Origin: Pithys albifrons albifrons
Taxonomy: Eukaryota; Chordata; Aves; Passeriformes; Thamnophilidae
DNA: 64,000 bases
Reading direction: 5' to 3'
Assembly: GCF_047495875.1 (NCBI RefSeq)
Contig: NC_092497.1
Location: 79,453,749-79,517,748 of the forward strand
In this document: positions 49,101 through 61,100 of the stretch, in pieces
How positions within the stretch are numbered: position 1 is the stretch's first letter
Layout of the letters: each line of letters starts with the position of its first letter
Translations under genes and position numbers: made by a program
Notes under the pieces: model-generated
Told to the model about the DNA's origin: nothing
Databases searched by the model: none
Seen by the model: the letters and a program-made list of their open reading frames with translations, nothing else

Positions 49101-52100
49101 CAAGAGAGCTAGAGAAGGACTTTCTACAAGGGCATGTAGGGATAGGACAAAGGGGAATGGCCTTAAGCTGAAATACAGAAGGTTTAGATTGTTATTAGAA
49201 GAAATTCTTTACTGTGAGGATGGTGAAGCGTTTGAACAGATTGTCCAGAGAGGTTGTGGACTCCCCATCCTTAGAGCTGTTCAAGACCAGGCTGGATGAG
49301 GCTCTGGGCAACCTGGAGTAGTGGAAGTTGTCACAGTCCATGGCAGGGAGTTGGAGCCAGATGATTCTCTAAGGTTTCTTCCAACCCAAACTGTTCTATG
49401 ATTCTATTTATGCTTTCAAGTAAAGCTAACTGACGGGTTATGGTAGGAACAAAGTTGTTTTAGCAGACAATAAATGTTTCTACATTTGCTTGGGAACTTG
49501 ATTTTCACAAAAACATATTGGTAGTGTGTTTGGACTGTAGAGTTAAGCTTCCAAGTTAGGGCAAGTGCAAGAGATTACTGTACTATGTGAAGATGCATAA
49601 TTTATACATGAGGCCGCTCAAAAAATGATGCCTTGTTTAAAGAGTTTGCCAGCTGTGTTACCTTAACTTACAAATATCCCCCAAACAATTAGCAGTTTAG
49701 AACTGATCAACTGTGCATTTTTAGTATTATTTGGATTGTGTTTTGCTGCATAAATAAAATATTAAGACCACAATAAATGTAGTCCTAAGCTCTTCTGAAA
49801 CATAGACCTGTCATTCTCATATCAGTTGTTGACTTTGGTATTGAATTTAAACCTTTTTTTCCTTAATTTTTTTCAGTTCCTCAGTATTAAATATATGTTA
49901 ATCCTTTTCAGCTTCCCATCGCCAGTGTTTCTTGGAATTGGACAGGTATGTTCATGAGTAAAACATATGAGAAGCATTCATTGTTTTGTAAGTTTAATTA
50001 TAATGAAGGTAGATTTTAGGGGGCCAAATCCTGGTTATGCTGAGCTGCTTGTCTTCTGGATTAGATACACTATAAAGAACTGTAATTTGTTTTATTGAGA
50101 ACAGGAAAGTTTAAGCTCAGGTCAAAATTACTGCCTGAAGAGAGTCATGTAAAAGACTGGGAATGCCATTTATTTCCCCTTGTAATGTTCAGTTATTGAG
50201 AGATCAGGCCTTCAAAATTGTCAAGGTTTTTCTAGGGAGTGCATATATCCTGTCAGAGTCCTTGAGCATTTGTGGTTTATATGCAAAGATATTGCCCCTA
50301 TTTGTAGCCAAACCGTGTATTTCCTCATAAGTTTATCCCACATTTCCCAGCAGTTTTGCAATAGGACCAGCACAGATTTTTGATTCTTTATTGCTTTATT
50401 TGCCTATGGGCAAATCGCAGTACTGCGGCAGAAGTATTTCCTATTTTTTTTGTGTTAGTAGGTCTCACAATTAAATCAGTGTTCAAATGTTTTCAGACAT
50501 GGTCCATAAAAAAGAATGCAGAACTGCAGAGGAATCACTGGGAAAGATGAAGCCTTGAAGCATGTTTTGTTTAGGCAAATACATTTTAAAGAGGTTTACT
50601 TTCTGTCAAGGTTACATGCCTGGGCATAGTGAGGAAGGGGTTAAATCAGGGTACTGCAAGCCTGACATCTCTGCTGTTTGGTGCTGGAGAGAATAAAATG
50701 TCTTGTAAAGTCTTTATGATGTGAGAGAGGGAGAGATTTACAAATCCAAACTGCTCAGAGAAACACAGATCATGTTTCAGTGGAAGACTAGAAAATGCAG
50801 CAATAATTCATGCAATGATATGACTTTGTTTCATTGCAGAACTTAAGACTTAATGGCATTTCCATTTTTTTGTTGACTGATCCTTAAAGATTTCCCTGAA
50901 CAATTTGTGAGCTGTCTATAGTATGGTATGCTTTAGTCTGCAGAACATGGCTCCACTGCATCCTCGAGATAGGCAGTTACTGTACTTCTCTACAAGAAAA
51001 ATTTTACCCTTTTTGACTCCCTGGGGACAGTATTAAGTCTTGTGATGTGTGATTGCAAAGATACTGTTCTTCATTCTGTCTGTATCTTTATTATTTATTC
51101 CTTATGTTATCAACACACTGATCAATGCAGAAGCACTATCTTGCATTACGAAAATAAACCCTGTAGGAGTGATTTTGCAGAACTAACCAACTATTTGAGT
51201 AAAAATTTCATGGTTAATCTGTGTGACTAATACTTAGTCAGCTCCCTTTCAGCATACATTGTTTCACAGAGCACCACTAATATTCTTCAGGATAGGAAAG
51301 TGCATATGTGTATTTTACTTTTAAATAAATAGCTGGGAAAATTGATAAGAATAAAGCCATCTCAATTTGTTAATTACATGCTGTGTTCTTCTTTCAGAGA
51401 ATGTGTATTAACTAGCATTTGCTAATTGCATGTAAAGATTTTGTCTTTGAAGCAGTTCTTTCATTCATATATTACAATTTTTCTCTTACACGACTTCTTG
51501 GTTTTTTTTGTTTAGATGGCAGCCACTATACTTATCTTGTATGTGTCAAAATTAAATAATATGGTTCACTTCCCTGATTTTGACAAAAGTATACCTGTGA
51601 AGGTAAGGATTACATTTGTCCTGATATTTATAGGAAGGAGTAATTTCTTACAGTAGCATTCTTTCTTATGCAGACAAGAAAAAAATTTGCATGTGTTCGT
51701 CAACTGGGATTGTTTGTATCTTTCTTTTGTTTAATATTGGATTTGATAATTTTAATTTCTTTGCAATGTTTTTGTGTGTTTGAGCTGTAGAGATAAGCTC
51801 TGTTTGCAGGTAAATCTGGTGCCATTTTGTTACAGAATACATGGGAAAGGATGCTGTACCTTCATGCAGCTGGACGAACTCTTTCTTATTCCTGAAATTT
51901 TTTCTGCATATGTACAGCTCTCTGTGGGGTCAGTGGGAGATACGTGTTTGTGAAAGACTTTTGAACACAGCATCAAGGGAGAAAGGCTGCTTGGAAATCT
52001 GAATGGAGCATGTGATAAAACAATAGAAAAAGAACATGTGATAGAACAAAAGCCTGAACAATGGTTCATTCCAAATGTAAGATTTATGTTCCATAGGAGG

Positions 52101-55100
52101 GACTAGTGTAATGCCCACTGAAAATACTGTAAGTAGCAGATAGCTACGTTGTACAGACCTTAAGTGCATATGGTCTCAAGAAGCAGGACAGAGCAAATAG
52201 AATCTCCTATTACCTCAGTTGGGGGGAACTAGGATGTGAAATAAGTGCAACAGTGATCCTTGTAGATTTTTGCATCTATGTGCAATGTTGCTGGAGTTTT
52301 ACTTTCATGCGTCAGCCCATGTATTTATGTCTTGTTGCATGGTATTGATCAGTGTTTGCTCAGAGATGCAGGGATAATTTCCAGCCCTGCTTCAGGGCTC
52401 AGATGTTACAGCTTTTCGGGCCAGCGTCTTCATTGCAGAATCTTGTCTTACTATCTTTGTGAGGTTTACTGTGAACATCTTGCAGACTTGTTCATTCTTA
52501 ATGCATGTTCAAAACATTGGCATTTCTACATGTAAAAATCTTGGTAGAAAATCTGTGGTGTCAATCACAAAATGGACAATCCATCTTTACTCCAGAATAA
52601 GAAAGGTTTCCCAGTGGATAGCTTTGAGTTCCATGTATAAACAACTCATTGAGACCTTGAGAAGTTTCTTCCCTCCATCTTCCTCAGTCCCACTGTGCTC
52701 CCTCTCTGTTGTTGACTTCACTTTAATGTCAGTACAAAGGCATTAACACAATACAGCACCCCTTTTCTTTATCCTAATATCTGTCCTTTGGAAGACTACC
52801 CTGAATAGGCTGGGGTCAGTCAGCACTGTAGCAGCCAGGACTGGCATATTGCTTGTAGTGCTGGATTTGACTAGTCACAGTGAATCAGACAAATTGCTCA
52901 TTCATTTCTTTACTTTTTAAAGAACACTTAACCAACTCTTCATCCTTTTGTCAACTTTTGCTTTGGCATTAAGATAATCATTACTTGTCACTCCTGAAAT
53001 CATTTATGTCTTCGGGGCTTTCATCTAGAGTTTTAAAGTAATGAAATACTTACTTTAATAATGAAGTTTTGGAGTTCTTGACCTTTTTAAGTATATGATT
53101 CGCTGATCTCTGGTGTTGTGTTGGATGTTGTAATTTTGTTTTTACAATGGATGAATTTCAGAGGAAAGATAATACAATGTTTTTGGCCTATAAATTAAAT
53201 AAACCTAAACATTCCAAAAAAAGTCTGCAGAAAAGATAGTGCATTGCAAAATTTTTTGCAAACTTATGTTGACAGGCTGAATATTTATTGTTACTTATGC
53301 TCCTGTGTGGCGTGATGGCCCCTGATAAGCCCTGATGGGTTGAGGGAAATGCCTCAGCCCCCCGGAGGGTTGCTCTTGGCCGTGGACAAAGGCTTTCAAA
53401 CTGATAAGATTAACATGGGAGAAGGGGTTGTTTAAGGAATGACACGGCCTCCCTTTGTGATATCTTCCATGACCAGTAAAAGAGCTGCCCCCCTCTCAGG
53501 CGTCTGTATCACCCCACCAAAAGATTGACTTTTAGTCACACAAAACCGCATGAAGGAAAAAAAAGGTATAAAAAGTGTGGGGTTTAAACTCCAGCAGGGA
53601 GGGGAAATGCCATGTCTTTGTTGAGGTAGCTGCTGCAGCTTGTACTGCCTTCTTCTACCTCTGGGAACAATGTAGGTGAAAGAAGACTATGTGCTTTCTA
53701 TTTTTTCTATATTTTACTTTCTTTACTTTCTTACAAAGCTTATTCCTTATCTTACATCTTATGCTAACAGCTACTTTGATTCTCACTTTATAAGCATTTC
53801 CTTTACTAAATATGTTTTGCTACCTTAATACTAATAACAGTAACTCGCTTCACACTTTGCTACTTTATATTGGTTATTGCTTCTTGCTACTCTTACTTTA
53901 TAAGACCAGCTCTGTTTTGCAGCTACAGTAACTTGCTTTACTTTCAATGCGCAGTTTGTTTTTCAACGTGTGTTGATACAAAGCAGCTCTGTTCTTTTTG
54001 TTTTGTGTTAGAGAGAGTGGTGTGCAAGATATTTTATTGTCCTATGTTATTGACAGAGTGTCTAGATAGGTGTTTTAAGTGGCTGTGTTTTTAGTTAGTA
54101 GTTCTTTGTTGCTAGTTTCTGTCTGTTGTGAAAATGGGATACATTGCTGTATTGTAACTTGAGTTTAGTGTGTTTGTAGAATGTGTTTTGTGCTGGTTTC
54201 TTTTGGGGTCTTTTATTATCAATTAAATACAATCTTGCAGCTGAACGTTATCACCGGCAAAGAGGAATCCACAATAACTGTCACATATTTGTATTAATAA
54301 ATTGGGAGCTGTTGTGGGGAAAGTTCTTTTCTGGCTGAAGTGTGGCTTCATATCAGAGGTCAGAAACCCTTCCAACCTGTGGGCTGTCCGTTAGTCGACA
54401 GACAGTGTTGGGGACATACGGCTCTGATTGTCTAGAAACGCTTATTGCTAACAATTTCTCCCTGGCTTAAGTGTGGTCCTCATAGGGGAGTCAAAAATCT
54501 TTCCAGCCTGTGTTCTTTCCCGAGTTCAGCAGGCAGTGCTGGGTTCATAAAGCTTTGATTACTCCGAGGGCACTTATAGCTAATAACTTTTATTAATACA
54601 GTTAAGACTAGAAATCTTTGCATTTCTGTCTCCCTCCTCCCTTTCACGTGTCATCCTGCTTTCTTTATAGTCCTGTTTACTTTTGCGGTTACTTTCACTT
54701 AAAAGTGAACTTCAGTTAACTACAATTAAGGTTTACTTCACTTTTCTTCTTGCTAGCTGTAAAAGAAATGCAGAATTTTAACACAGATAAAATGCATCCC
54801 ACTTCACTGTATGCTTTTCCATCAGACAATGTTTTGAGCCTCCAACAAACACGTTGTCTCCTGAAGCATGTGTAGGAACAACAGCAGCTATTAACACATT
54901 GGGACAGAGACCTCTTTTGTCTTTCTGCCATTCCAGCCCCACCTGACTGATAGTGAATGGGACTAAATGTACACACTACCTTGATCTCCATTGGTTACTT
55001 TGGCTTGGGCAGTCCTGTGGTGTAATGGAGAGCACTCTGGACTCTGAATCCCAAGGTCCTGAGTTCAAGTCTCAGTGGGACCGTCCCCTGGGCAGTTAAA

Positions 55101-58100
55101 TACCTCCCTGCCATCCCATCCTGTCAGATCTTGGATGCTGAGCAGGGTCAGCCACGGTTAGTACTGGGTGCTGTGACAGTCCTGAGGACTTCACTGTCAC
55201 TGTCCAAGCTCGCTCAGCCGTGGCAGACGGACCTCAGGAGTTAAACGGTGGGGCCAGTTCTGTGCATGCTGAGCCTCACCTAAAATCCACTGTGCAGGCT
55301 GGCAGGGCACACCCACAGGGGAGAGCCCTGCCCAAATCTGCCTTCACGAAGTTTGGCCATACACACACAGCACACATGTACATACACTTTGTTTTGTTTT
55401 AATCTTCTGCAAATTCCAGCCTTGCTCATTCTGTGATACTGCAATTTCTCTGTAACAGGAAAATGAACAGCTTTGAATTGCAGGTGATTACTGTGTAGAG
55501 ATCCCTGACTTCTTGTATATTTTCTTAAAGCTCTGAAGTACTGTTATTTTCATTTTTTTTCTCTGTATTGTGTTACAGACCATATAATTCTGTGCAAGTC
55601 AGTCTCTTTATGCTAGAAGCTGAGGAAAATAAACCTTAATTTACCCTTAAATACTTATCTTTTCTTTCTAGTATCTCACATAACATAATTTGTTGAGTAG
55701 ATCTAAAACGTTCTAACTTCCAGGCATACTAATATATGTGGAGTCTCTAGAGAAGCACAGCATGCTTACAGTTTATTAATTCTTTTATGCCACCTGTTCA
55801 CTTGCTTATTTGGATACTGTTACCAAAATTTGTAGCTATAATGAATGGTTAGAATGGGTATTAATCTGAGGATTACAGTAATGAAAACTGATTTACAGGT
55901 ACTGTAAATGGAGGCTAAATTTTCTTAGAGGTAGATTGCAACTCTTTTAATGAATTGGTGAAGCTGTGGTTTTGAATGAGCACATAAATGTGAGCTGCAG
56001 ATGAGTTTTTTTCCCTTAAAAAAACCCAAAACCTCTTCCTTGCTAGAAAGTACCAAAGTCTATTAAGTAAAGTTTCTCAGCAGTGCTTCAACACATAATA
56101 ATCTGAGTTGTGCTTTCAATTTTATCACAGTTGTTTCCTCTGCCTCTGATTTATGTTGGAAACCACATAAGTGGATTATCAAGTACCAGAAAACTCAGGT
56201 ACAGTAAATGGAAGTTGTAAGTAGACTTGTTTGGATTTTATCCTTTTCTCCTGCGGGGTAAAAAATGAACACTAATGAAAGGCATTGTGTAGCATCTTAA
56301 ATGCATGTGGTGACTGTCTGTCTCAACCCCTGATACTATTATGAAATTCTTCTGCAGTCATTTAATCTGTTTACAAGGTGGTCTGCTTCTTTTAAGGGAA
56401 GCTTAGCCAGGTCTGTACTGACATAAAATCACAATGCTTCTGTGTGACCATGAAAGTGTCCAGCTTTTCATGGTGTCCTAACCAAAGAGTTGGAAAACTG
56501 TAAGATGTTTCTGAAGGAAGAAATATAAATTCAAGATTTGTACCATGATGTCATTGCAGGTATTTAGGAATCACAGAGAGATGGAAAAACTACTGTGTAG
56601 TGAGGTGGTGGTGGTGGCATAGTCTTGCTGAGCACCAAAATCAGGTTGTTTGGGGAGTGTTGCTGAAGGGCACCTTGACTCCTGTGTGCCTATAAGCATA
56701 GATCCATGAGTTTCTTCCATGCTAATGCTAAAAAGGTGAAATTATGTAGACAACATACTATAAGAGATCGAATGACCTAATTTTCTGTGGAAGAGGAATG
56801 CAGGAACGTGGTGGCTGCACCAGGACTGGAGGATACAGCACTACTGTTACTGCAGGCTCCTGAGGACTTAAGGTTGTAAGCTAAACCAAAACAGAGAATT
56901 TTGCAGGTTTGTGTCATTTTGTAACTTTGAGACAGATGCTGGGGAAAAAAAAATAGAATCACAGAGTTGTCAAAGTTGGAAGAGACCTTTAAGATCATCA
57001 GTTCTAACCATCAACCCAGCACTGCCGCTGTAACCCCCAAACCACTAAATCATATCACCCAGCACCAGATCCAGATACCTCTTAAATACCTACATGGATG
57101 ATGACTCCACTCTCCACCACCTACCTCCCTGGACAACCCATTCCAATGCCTAACCACCCTAACAGTGAAAAAAGTTTTTCTAATATCTAATCTGAATCTC
57201 CTCTGTCTCATCTTAAGGCCATTTCCTCTTGTCCTCACTACAACCTCCTTTCAGGTAGCTGTAGAGAGCAATGTACTACTTTTAATTGTTTACATTTCTT
57301 TTTATTTATAGAATTAATTTTCTCTACCTAGGAGCACCAGGTGCCTGGTTCTGCAGCTCTTTGTTGTATGCGTTCAGAAGTTGTTCCGCCAAAGTGACTG
57401 TTCAGGCAGACATAAAGACTTAGGCATTACTGTTCCTAGTAGCACTTCAGCCATTGTGAATATGGAAGTGGTTTGAATCCTGTAAAAGCTCGATTCGTGG
57501 GATTTTCTTTCCCTTTTCCCTGACTGTAGTTTTGAATATGTAGTAGGGCATTCTAAACATAACTGCACCATCTCCCTCTCCTGTGGCTGACATACCTCTT
57601 TTAAATTTACTATTCATAACTAATTTTTATAACAGAAAATTAAAAATGGCTGTAGTGTTTCTACCATTAACATTCTGTTACATTGCCTTTTGCTGCAATA
57701 TGTGACATTTGTTTATATTGTGGAATTCTCTGCTTCGCTTGGGTTGTCTGGATGGTGTAGATGATCCTATGCATAACTTAAAAATGTCTGTTGTAAAGTG
57801 ATTAAACTCAGTGTAAGAGTTTGTAGCATTTATTAATGTAGTTGGTAATAGCTATCTTAAGCAGAGGATTAATTGGTCCATATGGCCATGCTGTCAGACT
57901 TCCCAAGTGTCATATGCAAGTGGTTTCTGAATCAAAAAGGTTTCCAATTTTATTACTTCTTGAAGATCAACAGTACGTTGCTCAAAAGTAACAATTTTTT
58001 GATAGTTGCAGCTGGTCCCACCTTTCATGTTTCCTGTACTTCCTCTGATTTTTTTGTCATGGATTTGTTTTGCTTACTAAGCATGTTTTCTTTGTATTTT

Positions 58101-61100
58101 ATTTATCTTACATATTTTCAGAGACAGTTTTATCGTTTGTCCTTTAAGTTTACAATAGAAATAATCTTTATTTAGTCTTGCCTTTGAATTTTGCAGAAAA
58201 ATTATTTTATATACATGCTAAGTGCCAAGGTATTTATTTTGGTTTCTTATTGCTGGACTAATGGTTCCATCCTCTGTTTAATAAAATAAGAATTGGAACA
58301 TAAAAGTGCTGTTAATCTGACACTGTGCTTGGATTTTTATTTTGGTGTTTTTGTTTTGTTTTTTTTTTTTTGACAGTTTGCCGATGTTTACAGTGCTCAG
58401 GAAGTTTGCCATTCCACTTACTTTACTGCTGGAAGTCATCATTCTTGGGTGATCCTTTTGGTTTTTTCATTTTTCTCAGTTTGGTTTTGTTGTTTGGGGT
58501 TTTTTTTTGTTTTTTGGGGTTGTTTTTTTTTAATTTAAGATACCTTTATTTTAGATCATGCCAAATGGATTACTTGTGACTTCTCATCAGAATATTGAAT
58601 TTTTCTGATAAATAAAGAAAAGCAAAGAAAATGGCTTATATAGGTTTTTTGAACTCATAGTTGCATACGTTTTAGTGAATGCAGAAAAAATAATAAGCTT
58701 TTACCCATCTCATTCTTGTGTCTGTTGCACAGGATTTAGGTAAGCAGAAAAAACTCAAGACACTTTTAGTGGTCATAATTGTGGCTCATCTGGAAGGCCC
58801 CTAAGCTGCAAACTGCTTCAGGCAGGTCCTTATGTATCAACACAGTGATGATAGTATGGCACTTGGCTTATGTAGAGTAGCTTTCTGGGTCAGGTCTGAA
58901 AACACATCAGTTTAATGAAGCAAACTGTGTGTTGTTAGGTCAGAAACCCCCTTACTTACAGACACCTACATCATTTTTTAATGAGAAATTGAGAAGTATA
59001 GGCTAGCAGCTCAGGACAGCTATTTCAGTTGTACTGGGCTGGAAGAACAGAACTATAAATACATCACACTTTGTCTGGAATTTCCCAGTTCTATCCACAT
59101 GGCTGGTGCTGGATTAAGATGAAGTCAGAAGGGGAAAAACATCTTGCTGAAGCTGAACCCAGGCAATGTAAGAGTGATGGCAGGGGAAAAGCTTTTCAAA
59201 AAGCCCACAAGTAGACTGTCATCTCCTTCCAGCTGAAGCAGCAGTAGATCAATATGATTCATTTTTGGGGATGCTCTGGTGTTCTTTGTAGTTATAGGTT
59301 CACACAGGGAAATCAGAACTTGCTGTCTTCTGTTGGCCTGAAGAATCCCACAGGCAAGTGAGAGAAATCTGAGCCAGTGAGATTGTAGTATGTGCTCAGA
59401 TGGACTACAGCAATGTGGTCTATGAGTGCAAACAGTATTCTAACCTAAGAAAAGTTTAGGAGCAGAATGTTGCATTCATACAGACTGTTACAGTGTAATT
59501 CCTCATGTCTGAAAATGAAAGGACTACAAAAAGCCTGTACAGGGTTATTGAAGAACAGTCAAGGTTTGGCTTGTTACTGTTGAGAGTCATTATGACCAAA
59601 GACTAATGTATCTAGAGTACAGCTTTATTGTTGGGACAGTCGTCCACAGCTGTGCTCCTTTGACACCCAGGATTTCACCAAGAGCATTTCTCCAAGAGCA
59701 TTATATATTTTGTTTTGATGGATCTTCTTTCTCAGGCGAGTCCTACAGACTAAGGACTAAGGGATGTCTTTAAGGCATGTTGCAGTATGGTGCAAAAAAT
59801 AAGTACTTAAGACATTTCCAAATAAAGTAAGAGAGATATAAAAAGCAGAATAGTTTTACATTATGCTTTTGACAACTCTGTGGCAGTGCTGTGATAGTGA
59901 AAAATATCGTAAGCTCTATGCTTTCCCTTTCAAGTAGAAAGTTTCAGTTTGACCTCAAAATAAGTACCTATTTGAAAAATAGTCCAGATAGTGTGCTGTA
60001 TGGCATCTTCCCCAGGAAAGGTGATATGAAAAACTGCTTGAGAAATGTGGAGTGGATTTCCTTTATTGAATTGCTGGAAGACACTGAAATATATCCATTA
60101 TGAATACCAAGATGCATTAAATTAGTTTGTTCCAGTGCTGTCACTTTAAACCTTTAATATTTACTTTTGTAATTATCTAGTAGCAGAGTGCTCACAGTGC
60201 TTTTTCAGTCTCTGTTCTCAGAGCCAAGGTCAGATAGCATGGCACATGGTCAATCACATGGCTTCTGTAAGGTTATCAAGACTTTGCCTTCCTGTTAAAT
60301 GTTCTGTGATTACTAATGGCTTTGAAACTTTTCAGGGAGATAGCCATTTAATCTCCTCTTCAAATAATGAAAATGTGAACTGTCTTAATTTTTGCCTACA
60401 GGAAACGATACCCACTGAGTGTTATAATCAGCGTATTTGCCATCATTCTTGGAGCTTTCATAGCAGTTGGGTAAGGTTTTAGTTTGTTACATGAAGTTAT
60501 GTTATGAGGGGAGGTATAACAGAAGGGCTTTTTCCTTGTGTAGTTCCAAAGGAACCTAAGTTGAGGTCAGTTACTCTGGATTAAGTTAATTTTGAAAATC
60601 TCTCTACTGACATCATGAGGATGTGCAGGAATACAAAAGGAAACATCTAATTCCTCCTGAAAGTAGTTGGGTGCTTCTTTTTTCACCTCTAGGTTTTCTG
60701 TGTTTGCAGAATCATAAATGAAGCAAGTTAAACTGTGTGAGGAATGTTGCATTTATTTCATAGTATCAGTGTATTTTAATGTTCTTACAAAAGTATATTC
60801 TTGTTCTGGATAGAAAGATTGAGATTTTTGGTCAAATACTGAGGTAGGCATTGTCTCTTTTGTTAATCACTCTGAGTAAGCTCATTTATGGGTCACAAAG
60901 CACTCATATGCTGTTGTCCTGTGTTTTGTTTCTGTTTGAATATTCCTTTACCTAACTGGAAATGTAATGGATTTTGTTTGTTTGTTTCTTTGCTTTGTCA
61001 TGTAAAAGGTAAATAATTGCCATGTGATGTGACTCAGAAAGAGCTATGTCCTCTCAAGTGAAATATCCTATACCCATGAGATAACCAGTCAAAACAGAAA

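Larger units (their letters stand above)
46154..49911 (+). other. SLC35D2 intron 1
   Basis: Holds a short CR1 tail (46805-46854) and a 1.3-kb CR1 fragment (48095-49408). Otherwise nothing recognised. Confidence 0.75.
51603..56130 (+). other. SLC35D2 intron 3
   Basis: Contains the second copy of the 1.35-kb solo LTR and, 350 bases further on, the second copy of the tRNA/5S SINE. The rest (51603-53300 and 55400-56130) shows nothing recognised. Confidence 0.75.

Noticed and set aside
55011..55082. A possible functional tRNA-Gln(CTG) gene.
   Set aside because: The acceptor-stem bases do not pair cleanly, a near-identical head occurs in a second retroposed copy, and it is followed by 5S-like SINE sequence rather than a T-run terminator. 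It is the SINE head.
58325..58579. A hydrophobic, Phe-rich open frame resembling a small membrane protein.
   Set aside because: It is the translation of T-rich tracts around SLC35D2 exon 5; the exon is read in its own frame with proper splice sites.
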